A DNA stretch of 39,277 nt from an uncultured Porphyromonadaceae bacterium (GTDB lineage Bacteria > Bacteroidota > Bacteroidia > Bacteroidales > Muribaculaceae): contig CAMWNT010000009.1 in the NCBI GenBank assembly GCA_947175695.1, forward strand, positions 1-39,277. Reading direction: 5' to 3'. This document shows, piece after piece, positions 1-7,896 of this stretch; position 1 is the first letter of the stretch, and each line of letters opens with the position of its first letter. A program made the position numbers and the translations under genes. Under the pieces are notes generated by a model that saw only the letters and a program-made list of their open reading frames with translations, was not told the DNA's origin and did no database searches.

Positions 1-353
1 TTGGATTTCGGGGCGCCGGTCTGCACCATGAAATCTTTGATCACACGGTGGAAGAGCACTCCGTCGTAATAACCTTCTGCGGCAAGTTTGAGAAAGTTGT
101 CGCGATGACGGGGCGTGTCGCCATAAAGTCTCACTTTGACGGGGCCTTCGGTTGTGACGATCTCTACGATCGCATCTTCAGCCGAGGGAGTGTCGCTGAG
201 TTTATCGGCAGCGGGAATGGAATCTTTTTTCATCACATTTCTTTCATGTGCGGCTTTGCCTCCTTGACGAGCCGGACGAGCTGCGATGCCGTAGGCCACA
301 CCACAAATGATCAGGCCGCACATTAATAATAGTCCGTAATAATACTTTTTCAT
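1..353 (-). CDS. Cyclophilin-type peptidyl-prolyl cis-trans isomerase, partial (C-terminus beyond left edge)
   Basis: Prolyl isomerase of the cyclophilin family, which catalyses cis-trans isomerisation of Xaa-Pro bonds during protein folding. The start is the ATG at 353-351. The first ~22 residues (MKKYYYG then a hydrophobic run) form a signal peptide or membrane anchor. No proper lipobox is seen, because the residue before Cys is Ile or Met. A linker of ~35 residues follows, then the beginning of the cyclophilin fold with the signature stretches [38 protein letters not shown] (the catalytic-site Arg/Phe region). About 117 residues are visible and the gene runs off the window. It lies 66 bp downstream of, and in the same direction as, the small gene at 420-797, so the two may be co-transcribed. 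Its own leader ends in an A-rich run just before ATG. The likely site of action is the cell envelope or periplasm. Confidence 0.9.
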   Translation of the reverse strand, partial: MKKYYYGLLLMCGLIICGVAYGIAARPARQGGKAAHERNVMKKDSIPAADKLSDTPSAEDAIVEIVTTEGPVKVRLYGDTPRHRDNFLKLAAEGYYDGVLFHRVIKDFMVQTGAPKS

Positions 354-419
354 TTTTCTTTTTGAAATGGGTTAGGGCCGTGGCGGATTGCCGACGCCGA
401 CCCCGACCGCGCGACTCAT

Positions 420-797
420 TCAATCGAATGTACCGATCGGATATACGCGCTTGTAGAGCCGACGGAAGCAATCGTCGCTGCCACGAAGCTCTTCGGCCCG
501 CTCCTCATAATCGGCGCCCCAAATTGCTTCGAGGAGCTGACTGATGTAGCGGCGTTCACGGTCTTTTTCGATTGCCGATTCGATCAGCTTGGGAAGATAT
601 TCGGCGAATCCTTCATGATCTACAGCTGCCAGAAAGCGGGCGGTGCTGCAGAGGAACTGGCCGGTCGAGTCGACACGGCGAAGCTCGCAGATCAGCGAAT
701 CGAGCCGATTTTTACACGTATCTACGTTATTTACAATCTCTTCATATATCGCCATTCCATCATCGACGGAATGGCCATTACTTGAATTTTCGCTCAT
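420..797 (-). CDS. Hypothetical small acidic protein, family not recognised
   Basis: A 125-residue soluble protein when started at the ATG 797-795 (MSENSSNG). An upstream in-frame start at 827 would add ten residues, but it would lie upstream of the candidate promoter -7 box at 816-823, so the internal ATG is preferred. No signal peptide or membrane segment is visible. The composition is rich in Glu, Asp, Arg and Leu and looks mainly helical, with short Cys-containing stretches (NNVDTCKNRLDSLICELRR, GQFLCSTARFLAAVDHEGF). I do not recognise a domain and assign no function. It is divergent from the cytidylate kinase-like gene at 939 and lies upstream of the cyclophilin gene in the same direction. 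It could be a lineage-specific Bacteroidales protein. Confidence 0.65.
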   Translation of the reverse strand: MSENSSNGHSVDDGMAIYEEIVNNVDTCKNRLDSLICELRRVDSTGQFLCSTARFLAAVDHEGFAEYLPKLIESAIEKDRERRYISQLLEAIWGADYEERAEELRGSDDCFRRLYKRVYPIGTFD

Positions 798-815
798 AAG
801 TAACTGTAATTTGCG

Positions 816-823
816 CAAAAATA
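816..823 (-). promoter_or_regulatory. Possible promoter -7 box for the 420-797 gene
   Basis: On the minus strand the sequence reads TATTTTTG and fits the Bacteroidetes -7 consensus TAnnTTTG. No good TTTG box is found ~20 bp upstream, and the resulting leader would be only about 14 nt. The A/T-rich setting makes chance matches likely. Confidence 0.3.
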
Positions 824-831
824 ACAAAAAA

Positions 832-863
832 TTTTATCATTACACCGATTTTCACTAAATTTG
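832..863 (+). promoter_or_regulatory. Promoter for the cytidylate kinase-like gene
   Basis: The -7 box TAAATTTG at 856-863 matches the Bacteroidetes consensus TAnnTTTG exactly. A TTTT at 832-835 stands 20 bp upstream, at the position of the -33 TTTG box (3 of 4). The leader to the ATG at 939 would be about 70 nt. Confidence 0.6.
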
Positions 864-938
864 TAGCACAAAAGAGGCTGATGAGGGGATTTTTCCCCTT
901 TGACACCCTCGTTTTGACCCGTTTTATACGATCTTATA

Positions 939-1568
939 ATGAATATCCCCTCTGATCTCATAATCGTCGTGGGGCGCCAGTTCGGAAGCGGCGGCCGCCG
1001 CCTGGGCACAGCCCTCGCCCGCGAGTTTGGCCTCGAGTATTACGACAAGGAGGTGCTCTCGGAAGCTGCGAGCCAGTTTGGCTACACTCCGGATGTCTTC
1101 GCGCGCTATGACGAGAAGCGCCCCTCGGCGCTGCGCTCGCTGCTGAGCAACACTTTCGGCATCGCCGAGGCCTATGACACGTCTTCACTGAGCTCGGAGT
1201 CGATCTATAATATCCAGAGCCAAGTGATCCGGAAGCTCGCATCCCGATCGGGATGCGTGTTTGTCGGCCGTTCGGCCGATTATATCCTTCGTGATCACCC
1301 GCATCTGGTCAGTATCTTCCTGCATGCCCCCGTCGAAAAGCGGGTGGAGGCGATCATTAAGCGTGGCGACGCCGATTCTCTCGAACGAGGAGAAGAGCTG
1401 GCTCGCCGATTCGACCGCAAGCGCGAAGATTTCTATAATTATTTCACCGGCCGCGCATGGGGCCGCTCCGATAATTATCACCTCTCTCTCGACGCCTCCC
1501 TCCTCGATGACGACGGCGTGGTGAGAGTGATCCGCGCCTTCATCGAATCGCGCTTCGGCGGAATGTAG
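939..1568 (+). CDS. Cytidylate kinase-like family protein
   Basis: A 209-residue P-loop nucleotide kinase-like protein of the Cytidylate_kin2 type. The N-terminal strand LIIVVGRQFGSGGRRLG (residues ~7-23) is the modified P-loop of this group. It reads G-S-G-G-R where true CMP kinase has GSGKS. The helix ALAREFGLEYYDKEVL follows, which is typical of the family. A second strand CVFVGRSADYILRD (~105-118) and the HLVSIFLHAPVEKRVEAII segment complete the core, followed by an Arg-rich lid-like region (RRFDRKREDFYNYFTGRAWG). True cmk proteins transfer phosphate from ATP to CMP. For this subfamily the substrate is not certain. The gene stands alone on the plus strand behind a good promoter at 832-863, and the next gene is 150 bp away. 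Length is normal for the family. Confidence 0.85.
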   Translation: MNIPSDLIIVVGRQFGSGGRRLGTALAREFGLEYYDKEVLSEAASQFGYTPDVFARYDEKRPSALRSLLSNTFGIAEAYDTSSLSSESIYNIQSQVIRKLASRSGCVFVGRSADYILRDHPHLVSIFLHAPVEKRVEAIIKRGDADSLERGEELARRFDRKREDFYNYFTGRAWGRSDNYHLSLDASLLDDDGVVRVIRAFIESRFGGM

Positions 1569-1718
1569 TGCGGCCGATGCCGCAATCGGCCTGGAGCTCT
1601 CCAAAAACCCTTTCAGCCGAATGCTTGTTTGAAGAGTAGTAAGTCATCGTAGCCATTTTGTTCCGCTATGGATAAGCTGACGTAACTCAAACTGTTTCTT
1701 AAAAACTCGCATACAGCT

Positions 1719-2315
1719 ATGAAAGGGAAAAACTATCTGATCGCCTATTTCTCGGCGCTTGTGATCGGCATTCTTTTGCTGATCTATCACAACAGGGAGC
1801 AGCTCTATAACTCTCTGGTCATTGCTATCGGAGCGCTTGTGGCTATCCCGAGCCTCGTGCTGATGATAATGGAGCTTTGCCGCAAACGGCCCGCTGATTC
1901 GGCTTCCGAATCGGCAAAAGCCCGATACCACGCCACCAACTGGGCCACAGTCATCGTCGGTATCGCCGGACTCGTGCTCGGAGTATGGATGGTGTGCTCG
2001 CCGGCCTTTTTCATCAAGGCCATTATATATACCCTCGGAGCGATCCTGATTCTGGTCGGAGCGCTGCAGGTTGTCGCAATCATTCAGGCCTCAAGGCCTC
2101 TGCCGCCTATGGCGTTCTGGTTTGTTGTGCCGGTCATCTGCCTGATCGCAGGCGTGGTGATCGTTGTGCTCGGGCCGGAGAAGATCGCCTCGGCTGCCGG
2201 GCTTGTGGCAGGCATCTGCCTCGTGGTCTATGCAGCCAACGGCTTCGCCGCCACCGGCCGCGAAGCCCGAGAGACAGCCAGAATCGAGAAGAAGGCCGAG
2301 GAACAAAAGATATGA
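1719..2315 (+). CDS. DUF308/HdeD-like integral membrane protein
   Basis: A 198-residue membrane protein with about six hydrophobic segments arranged as repeated pairs: residues ~7-22, 33-51, 72-90, 95-117, 128-146 and 152-172. The paired-helix repeat with GIAGLVLGVWMV and LGAILILVGALQVV is typical of DUF308 (HdeD-like) proteins of the inner membrane, whose biochemical role is poorly known. The C-terminus is a short charged helix (RETARIEKKAEEQKI) facing the cytoplasm. The ATG at 1719 is the only start that keeps the first helix intact. The stop codon lies only 8 bp before the mature 5' end of rnpB, so RNase P RNA may be made by readthrough from this gene. A weak promoter-like pair is TTTG at 1628-1631 with CCATTTTG at 1653-1660, which I do not count as a firm site. 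Confidence 0.75.
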   Translation: MKGKNYLIAYFSALVIGILLLIYHNREQLYNSLVIAIGALVAIPSLVLMIMELCRKRPADSASESAKARYHATNWATVIVGIAGLVLGVWMVCSPAFFIKAIIYTLGAILILVGALQVVAIIQASRPLPPMAFWFVVPVICLIAGVVIVVLGPEKIASAAGLVAGICLVVYAANGFAATGREARETARIEKKAEEQKI

Positions 2316-2323
2316 CATTATAT

Positions 2324-2718
2324 GGCAGACGTGCGGACGGTCGCTTCATGCCGGGAGCATGATGAGGAAAGTCCGGGCAACACAGAGCAGCATATTTTCT
2401 AACGGAAAGCCGGAGGCGACTCCGGGGATCAATGTGACAGAAAACAACCGCCCCCCTCGCTTAGCGCCGTCGAGGCGCAGGAGCCCGGCGGGTAAGGGTG
2501 AAAAGGTGGGGTAAGAGCCCACCGGCTCCCATGGCGACATGGGAGGCCGCACATCCTATGCGTTGCAAGGCCAAGTATACCGGCAGTCAAGGATTGCTCG
2601 TCCATTGCCGGGGGGTAGGCCGCTAAAGTCGGCGGGCAACCGTCGGACTCAGATAAATGACCGTCGGCCGGTGACTGCGTGTCGCCGGCTACATAACCCG
2701 GCTTACAACACGTCTGCC
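2324..2718 (+). ncRNA. rnpB: RNase P RNA, catalytic subunit (bacterial type A)
   Basis: This is the ribozyme that cleaves 5' leaders from tRNA precursors. Universally conserved blocks are seen directly: GAGGAAAGTCCGGGC at about 2364-2378, GGGTGAAAAGGTGGGGTAAG starting near 2493, AGATAAATGACCGTC at 2651-2665 and ACATAACCCGGCTTAC at 2691-2706. The ends pair as helix P1: GGCAGACGTG at 2324-2333 with CACGTCTGCC at 2709-2718. This sets the mature length at about 395 nt, a usual length for type A. It begins 8 bp after the upstream gene's stop codon, with no TAnnTTTG box in between, and is followed by a strong terminator at 2730-2784. The open reading frames across it are not genes. Confidence 0.97.
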
Positions 2719-2729
2719 CTTTCTTAATT

Positions 2730-2784
2730 CCTCCGGATCACGCCCTCCCCGCCCGGGAAGAGGCGACGATTCCGGAGGTTTTTT
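2730..2784 (+). terminator. Rho-independent terminator of rnpB
   Basis: An 8-bp stem CCTCCGGA (2730-2737) with TCCGGAGG (2771-2778) encloses a shorter inner CGCC/GGCG pairing. It is followed directly by six T at 2779-2784. Confidence 0.85.
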
Positions 2785-2824
2785 CTTAAAACGGGATTAT
2801 CAACCGAATTTACCCCACTCCACT

Positions 2825-4228
2825 ATGAAAAAAGCCATACCCAAAATTATCAACAAAGCCAGGCAGTTCTATCAATACTGCACTGTCGGAGTCTGGAAGG
2901 AGCCGCGCAACACCCTTTGGGTGCGCGTCATCAAGACCCTCAATCTCTCGGTCAGGTCGTTTCTCGACCGCGGCCTGCAGATGAAGTCGTCGGCGCTGAC
3001 TTATTCGGCTGTGCTCGCCATTGTGCCGGCCATCGCGCTGCTGCTCGCAATCGGACGCGGATTCGGATTCCAGGATTCTATTTCCAATGCCTTGTATTCA
3101 TATTTCCCTTCTCAGCATAAAGCGTTGCAGACGGCAATGGGATTCGTGGATTCTTATCTGAAGGAGGCCAACAACGGGGTGTTTGTCGGAGTCGGCATTC
3201 TCGTGCTCCTTTGGACGCTCGTCTCTTTGCTATCTACCATCGAGGAGGCTTTCAATAATATCTGGGATATCAAGAAGGATCGCACTATCTATCAGAAGAT
3301 CACGGATTATATCTCGATTTGCCTTATCATGCCTGTGTTGATGGCATGCTCGTCGGGTGTGTCGATTTTTATGTCGACGATGGTGCAGAACAGTCTGCAG
3401 ATTCTCACTCCGCTGCTCAATATCGCGCTCGAATGCGCTCCGCTCGTGCTCGCATGGCTCGCTTTTGCACTCTCTTATTTTCTGATTCCAAACACTAAGG
3501 TGCAGTTCAAGTATGCGGCCATCTCGGGCGCGGTCTGCGCCATAGCGTTCCAGATCATGCAGCTGCTCTTTGTCAACGGCCAGATCTATGTATCGAAGTA
3601 TAACGCCATCTACGGTTCTTTTTCGTTTCTCCCGCTGCTGCTGATATGGATGCAACTTTCCTGGATGATCTTGCTCTTCGGATGTGTGCTGACTTATTCG
3701 CTTCAGAATATTTTCGCTTTCAATTTCCTGGGCGACCCCTCCACCATTTCGCAGAATTATCGACGGAAGGTGACTCTCGTCGTGGTCGGCGCGATTTTCC
3801 GCCGCTTCGAGAAGAAGCTGGAGCCTCTCTCGCGCAACGACCTTTCGGCCGATTACGACATTCCGCTCCGATTGGTCGGCGACATCACTTTTGCCCTCAA
3901 TAAATGCGGCCTGATCTATAATGTCATGCTCAAGGACAATGATTCGATCGGCTACACCCCGGCCGTCAATGCCCGCGATCTGACGGTCGGCACGGTATTG
4001 CGCAAACTCGACGCGCTGGGGGATTCGGGATTCATCCCGCGATTCAACATCATCTATAAAGACCTTGTCGACATGACCGACAAATGGAATCTCGAAGCTT
4101 GGGATGTGGCCGATTCCACTCGCGTCATCGACCTTCCGATTCCGAGCGCGGCCGATGTGCAACGCCAGCTTCACGATGAGAATCTGACCGAACCCGACCC
4201 CGATCAGCCTCCCGCTTCGCCCGCTTGA
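2825..4228 (+). CDS. YihY/BrkB (UPF0761) family inner-membrane protein
   Basis: A 467-residue membrane protein of the YihY/virulence factor BrkB family, once mislabelled RNase BN; its transport function is not established. The family hallmark SSALTYSAVLAIVPAIALLLAI is at ~55-77. Further hydrophobic segments lie at ~118-137, 163-185, 200-218, 227-250 and 266-292. The GSFSFLPLLLIWMQLSWMI block (~263-281) is typical of the family. After ~300 a soluble domain follows (FRRFEKKLEPLSRNDLSADY, then PLRLVGDITFALNKCGLI), resembling a winged-helix tail found in many Bacteroidetes members. The C-terminus is a short Pro/Asp-rich tail. The start ATG at 2825 follows an A-rich leader. The gene is downstream of the rnpB terminator and no clear promoter box was found in the 40 bp between. 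It does not seem to share an operon with the glycogen cluster, which has its own -7 box. Confidence 0.88.
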   Translation: MKKAIPKIINKARQFYQYCTVGVWKEPRNTLWVRVIKTLNLSVRSFLDRGLQMKSSALTYSAVLAIVPAIALLLAIGRGFGFQDSISNALYSYFPSQHKALQTAMGFVDSYLKEANNGVFVGVGILVLLWTLVSLLSTIEEAFNNIWDIKKDRTIYQKITDYISICLIMPVLMACSSGVSIFMSTMVQNSLQILTPLLNIALECAPLVLAWLAFALSYFLIPNTKVQFKYAAISGAVCAIAFQIMQLLFVNGQIYVSKYNAIYGSFSFLPLLLIWMQLSWMILLFGCVLTYSLQNIFAFNFLGDPSTISQNYRRKVTLVVVGAIFRRFEKKLEPLSRNDLSADYDIPLRLVGDITFALNKCGLIYNVMLKDNDSIGYTPAVNARDLTVGTVLRKLDALGDSGFIPRFNIIYKDLVDMTDKWNLEAWDVADSTRVIDLPIPSAADVQRQLHDENLTEPDPDQPPASPA

Positions 4229-4359
4229 TCCGGCATAAAAGGCCGGTCGGCCGAGTCGTACACACTCTTTTTAGAGCAAAAAATGTTGCATAACATATCA
4301 AAAATCGTGGATTCATATTTTTTTATTGACCGATAGGCGGATCAGCCACAATTTTTTGT

Positions 4360-4367
4360 TATATTTG
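4360..4367 (+). promoter_or_regulatory. Promoter -7 box for the glycogen cluster
   Basis: TATATTTG is an exact fit to TAnnTTTG in an A/T-rich patch upstream of the debranching enzyme gene. The expected -33 TTTG is not seen at the right distance, so activity may need an activator or the call may be wrong. Confidence 0.5.
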
Positions 4368-4372
4368 CAATA

Positions 4373-4552
4373 AAATCTAACGACTCACCAAGACACACGG
4401 CCTACACCTTGCCGAAGTCTCCCTCTCTCACTTCATGCACCCGTAAGCCCCTGTCGGGCCGGTCTCACTCTCTCTACAAACCATTTTTCCACCCTCCGCG
4501 CCGCGGCCTCCCCGCTCCCCTCCCGCGCGTCAATAAATTCCGACTCAAAGAC
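4373..4552 (+). other. Long pyrimidine-rich leader of the glycogen cluster
   Basis: About 180 nt lie between the predicted transcription start and the ATG at 4553. The stretch is strongly C/T-rich (CCCTCTCTCACTTC, TCTCACTCTCTC, CTCCCCGCTCCCCTCCC). It turns A-rich only in the last 25 nt, just before the start codon. An in-frame ATG at 4409 would give a basic, Pro-rich 48-residue extension with no similarity to the family, so this stretch is taken as untranslated. The remaining gap 4229-4372 holds a small GC hairpin (CCGGC 4230-4234 with GCCGG 4242-4246) without a T-run and otherwise A/T-rich DNA. Confidence 0.45.
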
Positions 4553-6523
4553 ATGAGTTACCTTAAATTCGACAAAAGCCTTATGATCAACCTGGAGCAA
4601 TCTCTCCCCAAGGAGATGCTCCGCACCAACAAATCGGGGGCTTACCATTGCACGACCGTCGTCGGGTGTAACACCCGCAAACAGCATGGTCTGCTCGTCA
4701 TCCCGATCCCTGAAATGGACGATAAGGCTCACATCCTGCTTTCGTCGCTCGACGAAACCGTCATCCAGCATGACGCCCCGTTCAATCTCGGACTGCATGA
4801 ATATGCCGGGCAAGTGTTCGCCCCCAACGGACATAAGTATATCCGCGAGTTCAATTGCGAGACTGTGCCGACTGTGACTTTCCGTGTCGGCGGTGTCGTA
4901 CTGACCAAGGAGAAGGTGTTCATCTCCCACGAAAACCGTATTCTGATCAAGTATACCCTCAAGGAGGCGCATTCCGACACGACGTTGCGCTTCAAGCCTT
5001 TCCTCGCTTTCCGCAACGCCAATGATCTCTGCGTCGAAAACGACGCCATAAATAAGAGCGTGCGCCACGTCGAAAACGGAATCGCCACCTGCCTATATCA
5101 CGGCTATCCGGAACTCTTCATGCAGTTCAACAAGGAGGTGAAGTGGGTCGACGACGGCCATTGGAATAAAAATATCATTTATTATAAGGATCGCGACCGC
5201 GGAATCCCTTACACGGAAGATCTCTGGGTGCCCGGCTATTTTGAGCTCCCGATCAAGAAGGGTGAATCGATCATTTTCTCGGCTTCCACTTTCGAGGCCG
5301 ACTCTTCGAAGTTTGAGGCTACTTATGAGCAGGAGCTGATCGGACGCACTTCGCGCACATCTTTCTATAATTGCCTGAAGAATTCGGCCAAGCAGTTCTA
5401 TCTGAAGCGGGGTCGCGAGATGTACATCATGGCCGGATATCCCTGGTATAACGTGCGGGGTCGCGATGAGCTGATAGCCCTGCCGGGATGCACACTGGCC
5501 ATCGACCATCGCGACGATTTCGAGGCTATCATCGACACATTCCTGCATGCGTTGCATAAATTTGTCGCCACAGGCGAGAAGGATCCGGTCATCACGGATA
5601 TAGATCTGCCCGACATCCCGCTTTGGACCATTTGGGCGCTTCAGCAGTATCGACGCATTGTCGGCCTTAAGGAGTGCAGGGAGAAGTATCTCGAGATCAT
5701 CGAACATATCGTCGATGATATCCGCAACAACCGCATCCCGAATCTGCGCATGAACGACAACGGCCTCCTATCGTCTAACGGCACGGAATCTCCGGTCACA
5801 TGGCTGTCGGCATCGCTCGGAGGGAAGCCGCTTATCCCGCGCTCGGGCTATATCGTGGAGTTCAACGCGTTGTGGTATAACGCGCTGGCTTTCCTCGCAT
5901 CGCTCTATGAGGGCGATACGGCGGCAGTCGATCGTCTTGAATCGATCAGCGATCTTGTAGCCACGGTGAAGCAAAGCTTCGTCGCTACCTTCCTTAATGA
6001 CTACGGCTATCTCTATGATTATGTCAATGGCGCATATACGGATCTGGAGGTGCGGCCCAACATGGTCATCGCGATCGGACTGGAATATTCGCCGCTCGAT
6101 CGCCGTCAGCGCAAGAAGATTCTCGATCTGGCCACTCGCGAGCTGCTGACCCCGAAGGGCTTGCGTTCGCTGAGCCCGAAAAGCTATGCCTACACGCCGA
6201 ATTATGTCGGCAATCCCGAACAGCGTGAGCGCGCGGTCCATCAGGGTCCGGCTCGCCCCTGGCTCTTCGGATTCTATGCCGACGCGTATATCAAGGTGTT
6301 CGGTCTGAGCGGTCTGGGCTTCATCGAGCGGATGCTGATCGGCTATGAGGATGAAATGACCGAAGGTTGCGTCGGATCGCTCTCGGAGCTCTACGACGGC
6401 AATCCTCCCTATACGGGGCGCGGCGCCGTGTCGACAGCCAAGAATGTCGGCGAGATACTGCGCACGATCAGAAACGTTAAGCAACTCAATAAACTCCAAA
6501 ACTCTCAGGAAGAAAGCATATGA
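4553..6523 (+). CDS. Glycogen debranching enzyme (amylo-alpha-1,6-glucosidase, bacterial/archaeal type)
   Basis: Hydrolyses alpha-1,6 branch points in glycogen-like glucan. It is 656 residues long from the ATG at 4553. This start begins the family N-terminus (MSYLKFDKSL) and follows an A-rich leader, whereas the upstream ATG at 4409 does not. The N-terminal beta-rich domain (~1-290) carries TTVVGCNTRKQHGLLV, the usual 'RKYHGLL' block. The C-terminal (alpha/alpha)6 catalytic domain (~300-650) carries MAGYPWYNVRGRDELIALPG, the GRD motif of this enzyme family. Length is normal. The stop codon overlaps the start of the following glycosyltransferase gene (ATGA, 6520-6523), so the two are translationally coupled. 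With the GT4 and GH57 genes it forms the glycogen/alpha-glucan cluster known from Bacteroides. It is cytoplasmic, with no signal peptide. Confidence 0.93.
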   Translation: MSYLKFDKSLMINLEQSLPKEMLRTNKSGAYHCTTVVGCNTRKQHGLLVIPIPEMDDKAHILLSSLDETVIQHDAPFNLGLHEYAGQVFAPNGHKYIREFNCETVPTVTFRVGGVVLTKEKVFISHENRILIKYTLKEAHSDTTLRFKPFLAFRNANDLCVENDAINKSVRHVENGIATCLYHGYPELFMQFNKEVKWVDDGHWNKNIIYYKDRDRGIPYTEDLWVPGYFELPIKKGESIIFSASTFEADSSKFEATYEQELIGRTSRTSFYNCLKNSAKQFYLKRGREMYIMAGYPWYNVRGRDELIALPGCTLAIDHRDDFEAIIDTFLHALHKFVATGEKDPVITDIDLPDIPLWTIWALQQYRRIVGLKECREKYLEIIEHIVDDIRNNRIPNLRMNDNGLLSSNGTESPVTWLSASLGGKPLIPRSGYIVEFNALWYNALAFLASLYEGDTAAVDRLESISDLVATVKQSFVATFLNDYGYLYDYVNGAYTDLEVRPNMVIAIGLEYSPLDRRQRKKILDLATRELLTPKGLRSLSPKSYAYTPNYVGNPEQRERAVHQGPARPWLFGFYADAYIKVFGLSGLGFIERMLIGYEDEMTEGCVGSLSELYDGNPPYTGRGAVSTAKNVGEILRTIRNVKQLNKLQNSQEESI

Positions 6524-7785
6524 AGGCATTAATGTTCGGATGGGAATTCCCACCTCATATCCTCGGAGGGCTCGGCACCGCCTCGTATGGCCTGACTAAG
6601 GGTATGCATAATAACGGCGACATGGATATCACATTCGTCATCCCTAAGCCTTGGGGCGATGAGGAACGTGGATTCGCCAATATCATCGGAGCATGCAACA
6701 CTCCGGTCGCATGGCGCGATGTCAGTCGCGAGTATGTAGAGTCGCGATTAGGAAAATATATGGATCCGCAGCTCTATTTCGATCTGCGAGCCCACATCTA
6801 TTCGGATTTCAATTATCTAAATCTCAACGACCTCGGCTGCATAGAGTTTTCGGGCCGTTATCCCGATAATCTTCTGGAGGAGATCAATAATTATTCGATT
6901 GTGGCCGGCGTCATCGCCCGCACTGTGGAGTGCGACATCATCCATTCCCACGACTGGCTGACCTATCCGGCCGGAATCCACGCGAAGAAAGTGACGGGCA
7001 AGCCGCTCGTCATCCATGTGCATGCCACTGATTTCGACCGCTCGCGCGGAAATGTCAACCCCACGGTGTTCGCCATCGAGAAGGATGGCATGGAGCAGGC
7101 CGACCATATCATCACTGTGTCGGAGCTGACACGCCGCACTGTCATCGATAAGTATGGCATCAGCCCGGAGAAGGTGACGACCGTCCATAATGCCGTGATT
7201 CCGCTGAGCGACGATCTGCTCTCGATTCCTCGCCCGGAATCGAAGGATAAGGTGATCACGTTCCTCGGCAGAATCACGATGCAGAAGGGGCCGGAGTATT
7301 TCGTCGAGGCGGCTGCGAAAGTTCTCGGCAAGACTAAGAATGTCAGATTCGTCATGGCCGGCTCGGGCGATATGATGGATGCGATGATCAAGCTCGTGGC
7401 CAAACGCGGAATCGCCGACCGATTCCATTTCACAGGCTTCCTGAAGGGTCGTCAGGTCTATGAGATGCTTGCAGCTTCGGATGTCTATGTGATGCCTTCT
7501 GTCAGCGAGCCTTTCGGCATTTCTCCTCTCGAAGCGATGGAGATGGGCGTGCCCTCTATCATCTCCAAACAGAGCGGTTGCGCCGAGATCCTCGATAATG
7601 TCATCAAGACCGATTATTGGGACATCGATGCCATGGCCGACGCCATGCATTCGATCGTGACAAACCCGGCGCTCTATAAATCTCTCCGCGATCGTGGCAT
7701 AGAAGAAATCCACGGCATCACTTGGGAAAAGGCCGGCAAGAAGGTGATCGATATCTATAAGAAAGTGATCGCCGACCGGGGCTGA
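6520..7785 (+). CDS. Glycosyltransferase family 4, probable glycogen/alpha-glucan synthase
   Basis: A 421-residue GT-B glycosyltransferase. The N-terminal GWEFPPHILGGLGTASYGL (residues ~7-25) is the glycine-rich loop that binds donor and acceptor in GT4/GT5-type glycan synthases. The segment DIIHSHDWLTYPAG (~143-156) and the C-terminal nucleotide-sugar motif SVSEPFGISPLEAMEMGVPS (~327-346, the EX7E motif) are clear. The genetic context suggests it elongates an alpha-1,4-glucan from a nucleotide-glucose donor: the start overlaps the stop of the debranching enzyme by 4 bp and a GH57 gene follows. The exact donor (UDP- or ADP-glucose) cannot be read from the sequence. It is cytoplasmic and of normal length. 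Confidence 0.88.
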   Translation: MKALMFGWEFPPHILGGLGTASYGLTKGMHNNGDMDITFVIPKPWGDEERGFANIIGACNTPVAWRDVSREYVESRLGKYMDPQLYFDLRAHIYSDFNYLNLNDLGCIEFSGRYPDNLLEEINNYSIVAGVIARTVECDIIHSHDWLTYPAGIHAKKVTGKPLVIHVHATDFDRSRGNVNPTVFAIEKDGMEQADHIITVSELTRRTVIDKYGISPEKVTTVHNAVIPLSDDLLSIPRPESKDKVITFLGRITMQKGPEYFVEAAAKVLGKTKNVRFVMAGSGDMMDAMIKLVAKRGIADRFHFTGFLKGRQVYEMLAASDVYVMPSVSEPFGISPLEAMEMGVPSIISKQSGCAEILDNVIKTDYWDIDAMADAMHSIVTNPALYKSLRDRGIEEIHGITWEKAGKKVIDIYKKVIADRG

Positions 7786-7896
7786 CCCCGCATCGCTGCG
7801 GTCATCTCAGCCCGTTCACCCGATTATCTCTCTCTTCTCGCCAACAATAAGATTATCCACACAACTCTCCCCGCAAAGCAAACCCCCGTATACGAT

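Noticed and set aside
391..408. Three tandem CCGACN hexamers between the first two minus-strand genes
   Set aside because: Too short and imperfect to call a repeat element.
2346..2727. Open frames within rnpB on both strands
   Set aside because: The region is a structured RNA with all conserved RNase P blocks.
4409..4552. N-terminal extension of the debranching enzyme from the ATG at 4409
   Set aside because: The 48 added residues are Pro/Arg/Ser-rich and unlike the family, and the A-rich leader stands before the ATG at 4553.
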